Source of the DNA: Alcaligenes ammonioxydans
Lineage (GTDB): Bacteria > Pseudomonadota > Gammaproteobacteria > Burkholderiales > Burkholderiaceae_B
Direction: 5' to 3'
Assembly: GCF_019343455.1 (NCBI RefSeq)
Contig: NZ_CP049362.1
Coordinates: 1,860,001-1,924,000, forward strand
Length of the DNA stretch: 64,000 nucleotides
Positions 47,086 through 55,767 of the stretch are shown piece after piece (the stretch's first letter is position 1; the number at the start of each line of letters is the position of its first letter). The notes beneath the pieces are model-generated. The model searched no databases. It was not told the origin of the DNA and was given only the letters and a program-made list of their open reading frames with translations. Both the position numbers and the translations under genes were made by a program.

Positions 47086-48129
47086 ATGCCGCTACCTCGT
47101 CCCATCCGCATCGCGATCAATGGCTATGGCCGCATCGGCCGTTGCCTGCTGCGTGCCATTTACGAATCTCCACGACGCCAGGAATTTGAAGTCGTCGTCA
47201 TCAACGAGCCAGCTACGATTGCCACCATGGCCTACCTGACCCGTTTTGACTCGACCCACGGCGTCTTTCCGGCGCCGGTAGAGCACAATGAGCACGAGCT
47301 GATTGTGGCCGGCACCGCCATACGAGTGCAGCACGAAACCGACCCCAAAGCGATTGATTGGGCCGCCCTGGAGCTGGATATGCTGATCGAATGCAGTGGC
47401 GCTTTTGGCAGCCGTGCGGGGCTGCAGCAGTTTCTGGATGCTGGATGCCCGCGTGTGCTGCTCTCCAATCCGGGCAACAGCGCTCATGACGTCGATTTCA
47501 CCGCTGTGCTGGGCATTAACCATGAGCAGTTGCAGGGCGATGAGCGTATTGTCTCCAACGCTTCATGCACCACCAATGCCATCATTCCGGTCTTGGCCGA
47601 GCTGGATAAAACGTTCGGCATTCGTCACGCTTTTTTAAGTACGCTGCATTCGGTGATGAACGATCAGCCCATGATTGATGGCTACCACAGCAGCGATCTG
47701 GCCCGTACCCGCTCGGCTCTGCAGTCCATGATTCCGGTCTCTACGGGCCTGGCAACTGGGGTGGAGCGTCTCTTGCCACAGCTCAAGGGCAAGGTACAGG
47801 CCAAGTCCATTCGCGTGCCAATTCTGAACGTGTCTGCGATTGATCTGATGGTCAACCTGGAGCGCGACACCAGTCGGGACGAAATCAACTGCCTGTTTCA
47901 GCAGGCGGCGCAACGCTTACCGGGTATTTTGGACTACTCCGATCAGGCCCATGCTTCGATCGACTTCAATCACAACCCGCACTCTGGTGTGGTGGACGGC
48001 TCGCAAACCCGAACCAATGGGGACGGGCTGGTCAATATGCTGGTCTGGTTTGACAACGAATGGGGATTCTCCAACCGCATGGTCGATATTGCCTGTGTGT
48101 GGGCTGCGCGCTTTTTGCGCCAGCCGTGA
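47086..48129 (+). CDS. epd: Erythrose-4-phosphate dehydrogenase (GAPDH family)
   Basis: Oxidises erythrose-4-phosphate to 4-phosphoerythronate for pyridoxal 5'-phosphate synthesis. It has 347 residues. GAPDH core features are INGYGRIGR and the catalytic Cys in SNASCTTN. The features that favour Epd over glycolytic GAPDH are HSVMNDQ, VSIDFNHNPHS-type FNHNPHSGVVDGSQTR and WFDNEWGFSNRM, which match E. coli Epd very well. A glycolytic GAPDH role cannot be excluded from sequence alone. Confidence 0.85.
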   Translation: MPLPRPIRIAINGYGRIGRCLLRAIYESPRRQEFEVVVINEPATIATMAYLTRFDSTHGVFPAPVEHNEHELIVAGTAIRVQHETDPKAIDWAALELDMLIECSGAFGSRAGLQQFLDAGCPRVLLSNPGNSAHDVDFTAVLGINHEQLQGDERIVSNASCTTNAIIPVLAELDKTFGIRHAFLSTLHSVMNDQPMIDGYHSSDLARTRSALQSMIPVSTGLATGVERLLPQLKGKVQAKSIRVPILNVSAIDLMVNLERDTSRDEINCLFQQAAQRLPGILDYSDQAHASIDFNHNPHSGVVDGSQTRTNGDGLVNMLVWFDNEWGFSNRMVDIACVWAARFLRQP

Positions 48130-48179
48130 ACACCCCTTTTTCACACTAAGCTGTCATCCTAATTTTTTCAGGAGCCATG

Positions 48180-49577
48180 ATGAGTACGACACGTATTGAA
48201 CAGGATTCCATGGGGACCATTGAGGTTCCGGCCGAACACTATTGGGGCGCGCAGACACAGCGCTCCATCCAGAACTTTCCGATTGGCCGTGACCGCTTCC
48301 AGTGGGGTCGCAGCATGATCGAGTCGCTGGGCATCCTGAAGAAATCGACAGCGCTGGCCAATCAGGAGCTGGGCGAGCTTCCCGAGGATCTGGCCCGCCT
48401 GATCGTGCAGGCGGCCGATGAAGTCATCGCAGGCAAATGGGACTCTGAGTTCCCGCTGGTGGTGTTCCAGACCGGCTCGGGCACCCAAAGCAATATGAAC
48501 GTCAACGAGGTCATCTCCAACCGCGCCATTGAGCTGGCCGGTGGCCAGAAGGGCAGCAAAAAACCCGTCCACCCCAATGACCACGTGAACCGCGGCCAAT
48601 CCTCCAACGATACCTTCCCCACGGCCATGTACATCGCCGTGGGTCTGGAATGTCAGCGCCGTTTGCGCAAAGACGTGGGCCAGTTGCGCGACACGCTGGC
48701 GGCCAAGGCCAGGCAGTTCAATACTATTGTAAAAACCGGTCGCACCCACTTGCAGGATGCCACACCCATTACGCTCGGCCAGGAAATTGGGGCATGGGTT
48801 GCGCAGATCGATTTTGGCCTGCAAACGGTGGATAAGGCCCTGGACGGTATTTACCAGCTGGCTATTGGTGGCACCGCCGTGGGAACTGGCCTGAACGCTC
48901 ATCCTCAGTTTGGCGAACGCACCGCAGCCCATATTGCCAGAATCACCGGTCTGCCATTCCAGGCTGCCGAAAACAAGTTTTTTGCTCTGTCGGCCCACGA
49001 CGCGCTGGTGAACCTGTCGGCGTCCCTGCGCACCCTGGCCGGCGCCTTGATGAAAATGGCCAATGACGTGCGCTGGCTGGCCAGTGGCCCTCGTTGCGGA
49101 ATTGGCGAGCTGCAAATCCCCGAGAACGAGCCCGGCTCCTCCATCATGCCCGGCAAGGTCAACCCCACTCAGTGCGAAGCACTGACCATGGTGGCCGTTC
49201 AGGTCTACGGTAACGACGCGGCTGTGGGTTTTGCGGGCAGTCAGGGCAACTTCCAATTGAACGTCTACAAGCCGGTGATGGTTCACAATGTGCTGGAAAG
49301 CATTGCTCTGATCAGCGATGCATGCCTGGCCTTTGACGAGCATTGCGCTCAGGGTCTGGAGCCGGTCATGGAGAAAATCCAGCACAATCTGGATCAGAAT
49401 CTGATGCTCGTGACGGCCTTGAACCGCCATATCGGCTACGACAAAGCCGCTGCGATTGCAAAAACGGCCCACAAAGAAGGGCTGACACTGCGCGAATCCG
49501 CCCTGAAATCGGGCTACCTGACCCAGGAGCAGTACGACCAGTGGATTGTGCCGCTGGACATGACCCACCCAGGCTAA
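48180..49577 (+). CDS. fumC: Fumarase, class II
   Basis: Hydrates fumarate to malate in the TCA cycle; iron-independent and oxygen-stable. It has 465 residues. Seen: [42 protein letters not shown] and the [17 protein letters not shown] signature with the catalytic Ser. ATG 48180 is preferred over 48177 because GGAG lies five bases before it. It follows epd by 50 bases and ends before a perfect hairpin. Confidence 0.95.
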   Translation: MSTTRIEQDSMGTIEVPAEHYWGAQTQRSIQNFPIGRDRFQWGRSMIESLGILKKSTALANQELGELPEDLARLIVQAADEVIAGKWDSEFPLVVFQTGSGTQSNMNVNEVISNRAIELAGGQKGSKKPVHPNDHVNRGQSSNDTFPTAMYIAVGLECQRRLRKDVGQLRDTLAAKARQFNTIVKTGRTHLQDATPITLGQEIGAWVAQIDFGLQTVDKALDGIYQLAIGGTAVGTGLNAHPQFGERTAAHIARITGLPFQAAENKFFALSAHDALVNLSASLRTLAGALMKMANDVRWLASGPRCGIGELQIPENEPGSSIMPGKVNPTQCEALTMVAVQVYGNDAAVGFAGSQGNFQLNVYKPVMVHNVLESIALISDACLAFDEHCAQGLEPVMEKIQHNLDQNLMLVTALNRHIGYDKAAAIAKTAHKEGLTLRESALKSGYLTQEQYDQWIVPLDMTHPG

Positions 49578-49601
49578 GCACCTGCCTGGCTTGGGCTTGA
49601 G

Positions 49602-49631
49602 CATATTCGTCCCCGTCAGGGGACGAATATG
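49602..49631 (+). terminator. Perfect hairpin after fumC
   Basis: Thirteen-base perfect arms (CATATTCGTCCCC and complement) with a GTCA loop and no T run. It may stabilise the fumC message or end it with a factor. Confidence 0.5.
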
Positions 49632-49703
49632 TAACAAAGCGGTTTTTGTCCCTATGAAAGACTAGGGGAGTGTTGATCCCACCTGTCTGCCTTTCACTGC
49701 CTT

Positions 49704-50885
49704 ATGCGTATAACGAAGAATTTCAGCTTGTCTTTGGCAATAGTCGCCACCACACTGGGACTGCTAGCAGCCCTGGCCCCCCTAGCGGGCCGCGCACAAT
49801 CTGACCCCGTTCCGGCAATCGAAGGGCCAGCGGTCTCGGTAGAGACAGTGGTCAGCGGACTGGAACACCCCTGGGGCATGGCTTTTTTGCCAAATGACGC
49901 AGGCATTCTGATTACGGAGCGTCCCGGTACACTGCGCGTCTGGACCAAGGAGAACGGCCTGTCCGCCCCTATCAGCGGCGTGCCTAAAGTCCACGCCCAA
50001 GGGCAGGGGGGGCTGCTGGATGTCGCCCTGGCACCAGATTTTTTTCGTAGCCGTCGTGTTTATCTGGCGTACGCCGAGCGTCGCGACAAACAGCACTCAG
50101 CCACCACCGTGGGTTTTGGGGTCCTGTCTTCCGACCTGACACGGCTGGACGCCTTTCGTCCCATATTCCGTCAAGAGCCCGCCCTGTCGACCGGGCAACA
50201 CTACGGTGTGCGCATGGCTTTCGATCCGGGTGGTCGGGACTTGTATATCGCTTTGGGTGAGAACAATCAGCCTCCCACCGCCCAGCAACTGGATCATTTG
50301 CAGGGCAAGGTTGTTCGCATCCGCCCTGATGGCATGGTGCCAAGGGACAATCCTTTTCGTAGTCAGCGCGGCGCCAGAGGGGAAATCTGGAGTTATGGAC
50401 ACCGCAACCCCCAAGGCCTGGCCTGGAACCCCTGGACGAATGAATTGTGGGTGGCCGAACATGGTCCGCAAGGCGGGGATGAACTAAACGTCATTCAGGC
50501 CGGGGCAAATTATGGCTGGCCCTTGCGTACCGAAGGCCTGGGCTACGACGGAAAGCCTGTTCCAGGCGCCAGCGCGACCCCACTTGAAGGCTTTACCGAA
50601 CCGTTGCACTATTGGTCTGTTTCACCGGCCATCAGCGTCATTGCTTTTTATGACAGGCAAGAGGTCCCGGGCTGGCAATACAGCCTGTTTGTGGGGGCCC
50701 TGAAAGAGCAGGCGCTGATTCGCCTGCAGTTTGACGAGGAAGACGGCAACCTTGTCGGTGAAGAACGACTGCTTGAAGATCTGCAGCAGCGCATCCGGGA
50801 TGTTCGGATCGGACCAGACGGTGCAGTCTACGTGCTGACCGATGACCAGAACGGCCAGCTCCTGCGGATTCAAGCCAAGCCGTGA
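49704..50885 (+). CDS. PQQ-dependent aldose sugar dehydrogenase (Asd/YliI type)
   Basis: A soluble periplasmic beta-propeller dehydrogenase that oxidises aldoses using pyrroloquinoline quinone. It has 393 residues with a signal peptide ending AGRAQS. Seen: HPWGMAFLPNDAGILITERPG, GQGGLLDVALAPDF, the YGHRNPQGLAWNP segment, EHGPQGGDELN and GANYGWPLRTEG. No PQQ synthesis gene is in the window, so the holoenzyme depends on cofactor made or taken up elsewhere. Confidence 0.9.
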   Translation: MRITKNFSLSLAIVATTLGLLAALAPLAGRAQSDPVPAIEGPAVSVETVVSGLEHPWGMAFLPNDAGILITERPGTLRVWTKENGLSAPISGVPKVHAQGQGGLLDVALAPDFFRSRRVYLAYAERRDKQHSATTVGFGVLSSDLTRLDAFRPIFRQEPALSTGQHYGVRMAFDPGGRDLYIALGENNQPPTAQQLDHLQGKVVRIRPDGMVPRDNPFRSQRGARGEIWSYGHRNPQGLAWNPWTNELWVAEHGPQGGDELNVIQAGANYGWPLRTEGLGYDGKPVPGASATPLEGFTEPLHYWSVSPAISVIAFYDRQEVPGWQYSLFVGALKEQALIRLQFDEEDGNLVGEERLLEDLQQRIRDVRIGPDGAVYVLTDDQNGQLLRIQAKP

Positions 50886-51023
50886 ACCAGGCACGACACG
50901 GTTCCGCTGATCCGTGCCCGGAGCTCAGTAAAGGGGCCGCCCTGTTGGCGACAGAGGCACGCCGCATATTGTCGATGGCCTACATCCGTTCAAAAAACGC
51001 CAGCCCAGGCGGCGCCCAATAGA

Positions 51024-51046
51024 AAGGCCGTCTCAAGGACGGCCTT
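51024..51046 (-). terminator. Hairpin at the end of the universal stress protein gene
   Basis: AAGGCCGTC and GACGGCCTT around five bases between the convergent dehydrogenase and usp genes. No long T run on either side. Confidence 0.6.
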
Positions 51047-51070
51047 CACAAAGCAAACGCTCAGTTCAAC

Positions 51071-51496
51071 TTATTTGATCAAGGTCACCGGCACTTTCAC
51101 CAGGCTCAACACCTTGGTCGTGACCGAACCCAATACCAGGCCGGGCAGGGCGCTCAAGCCACGGGTACCCATGACGATATGGTCAATATTGTTATTGTCC
51201 ACATACTCTTTGATGGTCTGGGCGGCGTTGCCGGCAATAATACTTTCCTTAACATTCAAGGGCGAATTGGCGAGCACGGCACGAGCGGGCAGCAAGGCAT
51301 TGCTTCCTTCATCCTGGTAGTAGGCTTGCAACACGTCTTCCGAAAAAAATCGTTTGACGTTGCCAGAAACGATAGGGGTAGGAACGGCCAGCACGTGCAA
51401 AGTGGCTTCCGGCTTGCCCGTTAGTATGTCAACCGCTGTTTTCAGAGCGCGCGTGGAAGCATCAGATCCATCGACAGGAACGAGAACATTAAGCAT
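51071..51496 (-). CDS. Universal stress protein (UspA family)
   Basis: A 141-residue cytosolic UspA domain protein. Seen: LVPVDGSDASTRAL at the N-terminus and the nucleotide-binding HIVMGTRGLSALPGLVLGSVTTKVL with the final VPVTLIK. The GTRGLSALPGLVLGS form keeps the Walker-type glycines, so ATP binding is likely. Often induced by low oxygen or stationary phase; an FNR-type box upstream supports the former. Confidence 0.92.
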   Translation of the reverse strand: MLNVLVPVDGSDASTRALKTAVDILTGKPEATLHVLAVPTPIVSGNVKRFFSEDVLQAYYQDEGSNALLPARAVLANSPLNVKESIIAGNAAQTIKEYVDNNNIDHIVMGTRGLSALPGLVLGSVTTKVLSLVKVPVTLIK

Positions 51497-51580
51497 GAAG
51501 ACCTCTTGTGGTGTGTGAACTGTTTAAATATGAAGCAATAACTTCTACTAGGACATTACAGAATAAGCGGACTGGCTCGC

Positions 51581-51594
51581 TTGATTCGCATCAA
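51581..51594 (-). promoter_or_regulatory. FNR/ANR-type box between usp and cytochrome c genes
   Basis: A perfect TTGAT-TCGC-ATCAA inverted repeat. If centred at -41.5 of a minus-strand promoter, the start point falls near 51546, where a weak TAATGT -10-like hexamer lies. Oxygen-dependent control of usp is likely and of the cytochrome gene possible. Confidence 0.6.
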
Positions 51595-51741
51595 GCGCAA
51601 CCGCTATTTGTAAAAGACGGTTCTATCATAACCGTATGATCACCCTATGAATGCCACCCTGTGCGTCTTATACACGGAAAAAAGCGTAGAGGCATCATGC
51701 CCCCTTCCTTTCCAACTTCGTTTTACTCAGGAGAACCTCTT

Positions 51742-52077
51742 ATGTCCTTCAAGCAGTGGCTGGTCTGTACGGCTTTACTAAGTACCGCGTTCAACGCCTC
51801 GGCGGCTGATGCTGGTTTGGAGGCAGTCAAAGACATACTGACAAGAAACGCCTGTCTGTCCTGTCATACCGTCGAGCGAAAGGTGGTGGGACCGGCCTAC
51901 CGGGATATTGCAGCCAAGCGTAAAGACGATCCGGCCAACGCTGAAATACTTGTCCAACATATACGGCAAGGCAGCAAAGGGGTGTACGGCCCCTTGCCCA
52001 TGCCGGCCAACCCGGTCATCTCGGATAAGGACATCCAAACCGTTGTCGACTGGATCATGGCGGGTGCCCCCCAATAG
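51742..52077 (+). CDS. Small class I cytochrome c (c551/c8 type)
   Basis: A periplasmic electron carrier of 111 residues with a signal peptide ending NASAA. Heme is bound at CLSCH (C38, C41, H42) and Met87 in GPLPMPAN is the other axial ligand. GPAYRDIAAK and QGSKGVYGP are typical of the c551/c8 family. The start is ATG at 51742 behind CAGGAGAA. Partners are unknown; likely a respiratory donor or acceptor. Confidence 0.92.
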   Translation: MSFKQWLVCTALLSTAFNASAADAGLEAVKDILTRNACLSCHTVERKVVGPAYRDIAAKRKDDPANAEILVQHIRQGSKGVYGPLPMPANPVISDKDIQTVVDWIMAGAPQ

Positions 52078-52167
52078 CAGGAATCAAGGCCACTGCGCCC
52101 AGATACGGCCGTCTGTGAAGGGCCGTATGTTTTAGGCTGCGTGGCCCGGCTGATCGCTATGTCAGAG

Positions 52168-53394
52168 TCAGGACTGATGCCCCTGTTGCTTCATCTTCTC
52201 GGCATAGTGAGCCGGCTGAAAACGCCAGGCCATTACCGCCACCAACAAAGCCATGGCGGCATGCAGTATCCAACCGGTCTGAAAGCCATTGCTCAACTCG
52301 CGCAGCTGCACGCTGATCATAGGAAACAGAGCGGCGATCGGGAAACCCCCACCTTGCATTAACGCGCTTAAGGTACCGGCACGGGCAGCGTCGGGAAAAT
52401 GATCCAGAGCCACCAGCAGCAGCAGGGAAAAGCAGCCCCCTAAACCAATACCGATCACAATCGCCCAGGTATACGGTGCCAGATCAGGAACAAAGGCAAA
52501 AGCCAGAAAGCCGGCCACCTGGCAAGCCAGCGCCAGCCATACCCACCGGCGCCGATCCTTGTTCCTGGCGGCCAGCGTAGGCAGGCCAAAGGCGGCAAAG
52601 GCCTGTGCAACCGAGAGCACCGCCACCAAGCTACCGCTGCTCTCTGCCGTCCAGCCCCGATCTTGATAAAAGGTGGCCAGCCAGGTCACCAAGGAGGCAT
52701 AGCCGCCATTAATCAGACCAAAGCACACGATCAGCGTCCAGGTGCGGGGTCGGGCCAGCAAGGACAAGGAGGGGGGAGACAGCTGCGCGCCAGGAGCCTG
52801 CCGGGGCACGACTTTCCAGGCAATCCACAAAGCGACACTGATGGGCAGGGCCCAAAAGGCCAGGGCAATACGCCAGCTATCGGTCAGGGAACTTACCCAA
52901 GGGGTAATCTGCGCGCCCAGCGCACCGCCACCCATCAGGGTCGCTGAATACACCCCCGTTACCTGCGCAATATGACGCGGGAACTGCTCCTTGATCAGAC
53001 CGGGCATCCCCGCCTGCAGCAAAGACACACCCAAACCACAAAGCAGTGCCGTTGCGATCAGGCTGGCACCATTGGGCACAAACCAGCGCAACGCGCAGCC
53101 CAGGCACAGCAACCACAAAGAGGTGATCAGGACATGGCGCAGGGCCAGAACCCGCCGCAGCGAGGGCATGCAAAACGCGCCCAGGCCCATCACCATCATA
53201 GGCAATAAGGTCAGCCATGCCAGACTGCTCAAGGGCATGTCCAATCCTTGGGCTACCTGACGGGCCAGGGTGCCACTGGAAGTAAAAAACGGGCGCAGGT
53301 TCAGGCCCACCAAAATGACGAAAGCCAGCCACAAACCGGGGCTGGCCTGTGCGCCCGTCGACGTGGCGGACGGGGCGGTCTGAAAAGAAGACAT
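52168..53394 (-). CDS. MFS transporter, CynX/NimT-like
   Basis: A 408-residue inner-membrane transporter of the major facilitator family, CynX/NimT group (cyanate or nitroimidazole-type exporters). About 12 hydrophobic segments; GLNLRPFFTSSGTLARQV at the first membrane helix and the MGGGALGAQITPW and LSALMQGGGFPIAALFPM segments are typical. The ligand cannot be assigned. No cyanase gene is linked. Confidence 0.8.
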   Translation of the reverse strand: MSSFQTAPSATSTGAQASPGLWLAFVILVGLNLRPFFTSSGTLARQVAQGLDMPLSSLAWLTLLPMMVMGLGAFCMPSLRRVLALRHVLITSLWLLCLGCALRWFVPNGASLIATALLCGLGVSLLQAGMPGLIKEQFPRHIAQVTGVYSATLMGGGALGAQITPWVSSLTDSWRIALAFWALPISVALWIAWKVVPRQAPGAQLSPPSLSLLARPRTWTLIVCFGLINGGYASLVTWLATFYQDRGWTAESSGSLVAVLSVAQAFAAFGLPTLAARNKDRRRWVWLALACQVAGFLAFAFVPDLAPYTWAIVIGIGLGGCFSLLLLVALDHFPDAARAGTLSALMQGGGFPIAALFPMISVQLRELSNGFQTGWILHAAMALLVAVMAWRFQPAHYAEKMKQQGHQS

Positions 53395-53443
53395 AAAATG
53401 CGTGTTGTGATTGGAAGAAAAATAAGCGGCAACTATGCCGAAC

Positions 53444-54118
53444 TTAGGGTCTGGCGCCGGCCTGCTCCAAGATTTCGGCCATTTCGGTCTGGCTGCGCTG
53501 ACGCGCCAGACTCAGGGGACGCACGCCCTGACGATCGGGCAGATTCACATCGGCCCCGGCCTGGATCAACAGTCGCAATACCTCTTGATGCGCCGGCCCT
53601 CCGTCAGAGAGCACAATGGCTTCATGCAAAGCTGTCCAGCCCAAATAATTGACATGATTCGGGTCCACACCAGCCTTGAGCAAAAGACGAACGACCTCTA
53701 CATACCCATGCTCAGCCGCCGGAATCAGCGCCGTCCCCCCATAACGATTCACACTGCGCAAATCCGCCCCGTTTTCCAGGGTCATACGCAAAATCTCCAG
53801 CCGGCCTTGTGCACCAGCAAGCAGATAGGGGCTGTCATGGATAGCGTCGGCCTGATTCACATCGGCCCCCGCACGAATCAGTTGTCGGGCAATATCGATA
53901 TGGTTTAACCATGTAGCGCGCAGCAAAGGGCTCTGCCCCTGATCGTCGGCAATGTTCACCGTCGTCCGCGCCCGCTTGTCCGATAGAATTTCGCGCACTT
54001 TGGCGCTGTCACCTTGCTCTACGGCTTCCAGCAAAACGGTTTGTGCCCCGACACTGCCACTGCCCAAGATCAGGCTCATCGCCAGCCCGGTCAGCAAGCT
54101 TTGCAATGTTCCTCTCAT
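53444..54118 (-). CDS. Exported ankyrin-repeat protein
   Basis: A protein of 224 residues with a signal peptide ending GSVGAQ, so it is periplasmic or secreted, followed by about five ankyrin repeats. Seen: LLEAVEQGDSAKVREIL, QGQSPLLRATWLNHIDIARQLIRAGADVN, GRLEILRMTLENGADL, YGGTALIPAAEHGYVEVVRLLLKAGVDPN, GWTALHEAI and VLRLLIQAGADVN. Ankyrin repeats bind proteins; the partner is unknown. The start is ATG at 54118; an earlier frame to 54172 adds residues before the signal. It lies between an MFS gene and a LysR gene. Confidence 0.85.
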   Translation of the reverse strand: MRGTLQSLLTGLAMSLILGSGSVGAQTVLLEAVEQGDSAKVREILSDKRARTTVNIADDQGQSPLLRATWLNHIDIARQLIRAGADVNQADAIHDSPYLLAGAQGRLEILRMTLENGADLRSVNRYGGTALIPAAEHGYVEVVRLLLKAGVDPNHVNYLGWTALHEAIVLSDGGPAHQEVLRLLIQAGADVNLPDRQGVRPLSLARQRSQTEMAEILEQAGARP

Positions 54119-54218
54119 GCGTCCCCCTGTCATCACCGCAGTCCTCATGGACCAGAGGCCTATAAATAGCATAGTTAGACCATGGCCAACACCGATTCCA
54201 GGCTATAGCCCTTATTTT

Positions 54219-55172
54219 TTATGGATACGCCTGCCCGGCGGCCGCCACATCCAGCTCCGCGTGAGACATCAATCTGTCCAGCTCACTGCGCAAATAATTC
54301 AGAAACACCCGGGTTTTCTGAGGCATCAGACGCGACGGCAACAGGGCCAGAACAGGGAAGGGGGCAAACTCCCAATCGGGCAAGACACGCTCGAGCTGGG
54401 CACAATCGGGGTCAAGACGGCGCTCCAGCAAAGAAGAGGCGGTAATTCCCAAATCATGCACCGCCAGCTTGCGCATCATGATCGCGTTATTGACGGTAAT
54501 CGAGCCGTCCACGATGGCGTCGTACCGTTCCTGATTGGGACCTCGCAAGGACCAGAGCCGATCTGGACCGGAAGGACGCGCACAGATGCAGGTGTGCCCT
54601 GTCAATTCCGAGGGATGCTTGGGGCGACCCTTGCGGTCCAGATAGTTGCGGGTGGCGTACAGACCCAGACGAATTTGCCCGAGCAATGTGGCCACGGCAC
54701 TGGAGTCGGGCTGGGCACCCACCCGAATGACGCAATCGTAATTATCCGATTGCAAGTCAATGGGCCGGATGGTCAGATCAAACTCCAGTTCGATATCAGG
54801 ATACTGCTGATTAAAGCCACGAATAATGGCCGGCATCAGCACAATGCTGAAACTGGCCGGCATGGAAACTCGCAAGCGTCCTTTAGGTGTTTGCGACACG
54901 TCCAGCAATTGCTCATGAGCCAGACGGGCTTGCTCGACGATCGCCAGACAACGCTCGAAATACACTTGCCCAGCCTCGGTGACATCTACATTGCGGGTGC
55001 TGCGTTTGAGCAAGGCCACACCCACTTCTTTTTCCAATTCACGAATACGACGTGACACGGTGGAGACAGGCATGCCCAGGGCCAGGGCAGCGCGGCTAAA
55101 GTGGCGGGCACGGGCCACTTCCACGAAAATCGCGATGTCGTTTAATAAGGGACCAGCGATAATGGTACTCAT
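54219..55172 (-). CDS. LysR-family transcriptional regulator
   Basis: A 317-residue regulator with the N-terminal LysR helix-turn-helix (FVEVARARHFSRAALALGMPVSTVSRRIRELEKEVG, residues about 15-50) and a substrate-binding-like C-terminal domain. It belongs to the CrgA/AaeR-like group by the RPIDLQSDNYDCVIRVGAQPDSSAVA segment. Target unknown. It is divergent from the DUF4148 gene, 140 bases away, which could be one target. Confidence 0.88.
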   Translation of the reverse strand: MSTIIAGPLLNDIAIFVEVARARHFSRAALALGMPVSTVSRRIRELEKEVGVALLKRSTRNVDVTEAGQVYFERCLAIVEQARLAHEQLLDVSQTPKGRLRVSMPASFSIVLMPAIIRGFNQQYPDIELEFDLTIRPIDLQSDNYDCVIRVGAQPDSSAVATLLGQIRLGLYATRNYLDRKGRPKHPSELTGHTCICARPSGPDRLWSLRGPNQERYDAIVDGSITVNNAIMMRKLAVHDLGITASSLLERRLDPDCAQLERVLPDWEFAPFPVLALLPSRLMPQKTRVFLNYLRSELDRLMSHAELDVAAAGQAYP

Positions 55173-55312
55173 TTGAATTGTTCCATGAATGGAAATACGT
55201 TTGCAATATTAAGGGTTTTTACTAGGTTTAGAAAGGCTCATACTCCATCTAACGACTCGCATTGAAGACAAGGCGAACGACCGAAAAACACACCATAGAC
55301 TTGGAGTAAATA

Positions 55313-55630
55313 ATGAAAAACATCACACGTGCCACCGTTGCCAGCCTGATTCTGGGCGCCACTGCATTGAGCAGCACCGCCATGGCAGCCATCAATAACG
55401 ACGCCACCGGCGAGAACCTGAATTACCCCACGATTCAGTCGAACGATGCCCCATTGAGCCGACAGCAAGTCGTGCAGGAATTGGCAGCAGCCCAGGAACA
55501 AGGCTTTATCAGCACAGGTTCCATGGTCGACTATCCCCGTATTGACACCCGCTCGCAGCTGAGCCGTGATCAGGTTAGCGCCGAAGCAAAAGACTGGAAC
55601 AACAATAACGGCAGCTTCGTCGCTTATTGA
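55313..55630 (+). CDS. DUF4148-domain exported small protein
   Basis: A 105-residue protein with a signal peptide ending STAMAA and the DUF4148-like LSRQQVVQELAAAQEQG followed by LSRDQVSAEAKDW. Many Burkholderiales encode several of these small periplasmic proteins; no function is established. A strong terminator follows, so it is a single-gene unit. Confidence 0.85.
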   Translation: MKNITRATVASLILGATALSSTAMAAINNDATGENLNYPTIQSNDAPLSRQQVVQELAAAQEQGFISTGSMVDYPRIDTRSQLSRDQVSAEAKDWNNNNGSFVAY

Positions 55631-55666
55631 GTGTGCTCAGCACTGAGCAGTCCTGACTTCCCCCTT

Positions 55667-55692
55667 AAAACGCCTCCACGGAGGCGTTTTTT
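55667..55692 (+). terminator. Terminator of the DUF4148 gene
   Basis: AAAACGCCTC and GAGGCGTTTT around four bases, followed by T. Confidence 0.85.
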
Positions 55693-55702
55693 TCGTAACG
55701 AG

Positions 55703-55733
55703 TTGACCTTACCATCGGGTCAAGCCCTAAAGT
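55703..55733 (+). promoter_or_regulatory. MerR-family-type promoter of copA
   Basis: A -35 TTGACC (55703-55708) and -10 TAAAGT (55728-55733) are separated by 19 bases, the over-long spacer typical of CueR/MerR-controlled genes. TTGACC and GGTCAA form an inverted repeat between them. Copper induction of copA through a CueR-like regulator is inferred; no such gene is in the window. Confidence 0.65.
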
Positions 55734-55767
55734 GACTTCATTCATGATTCATTGAAGGGTGATTTCG

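Noticed and set aside
48168..49637. 489-codon open frame opposite fumC
   Set aside because: It is the antisense of an unmistakable class II fumarase; its peptide has no family features and reflects codon bias in GC-rich DNA.
53952..55055. 367-codon open frame opposite the LysR gene
   Set aside because: Antisense shadow; the minus-strand LysR has a clear helix-turn-helix.
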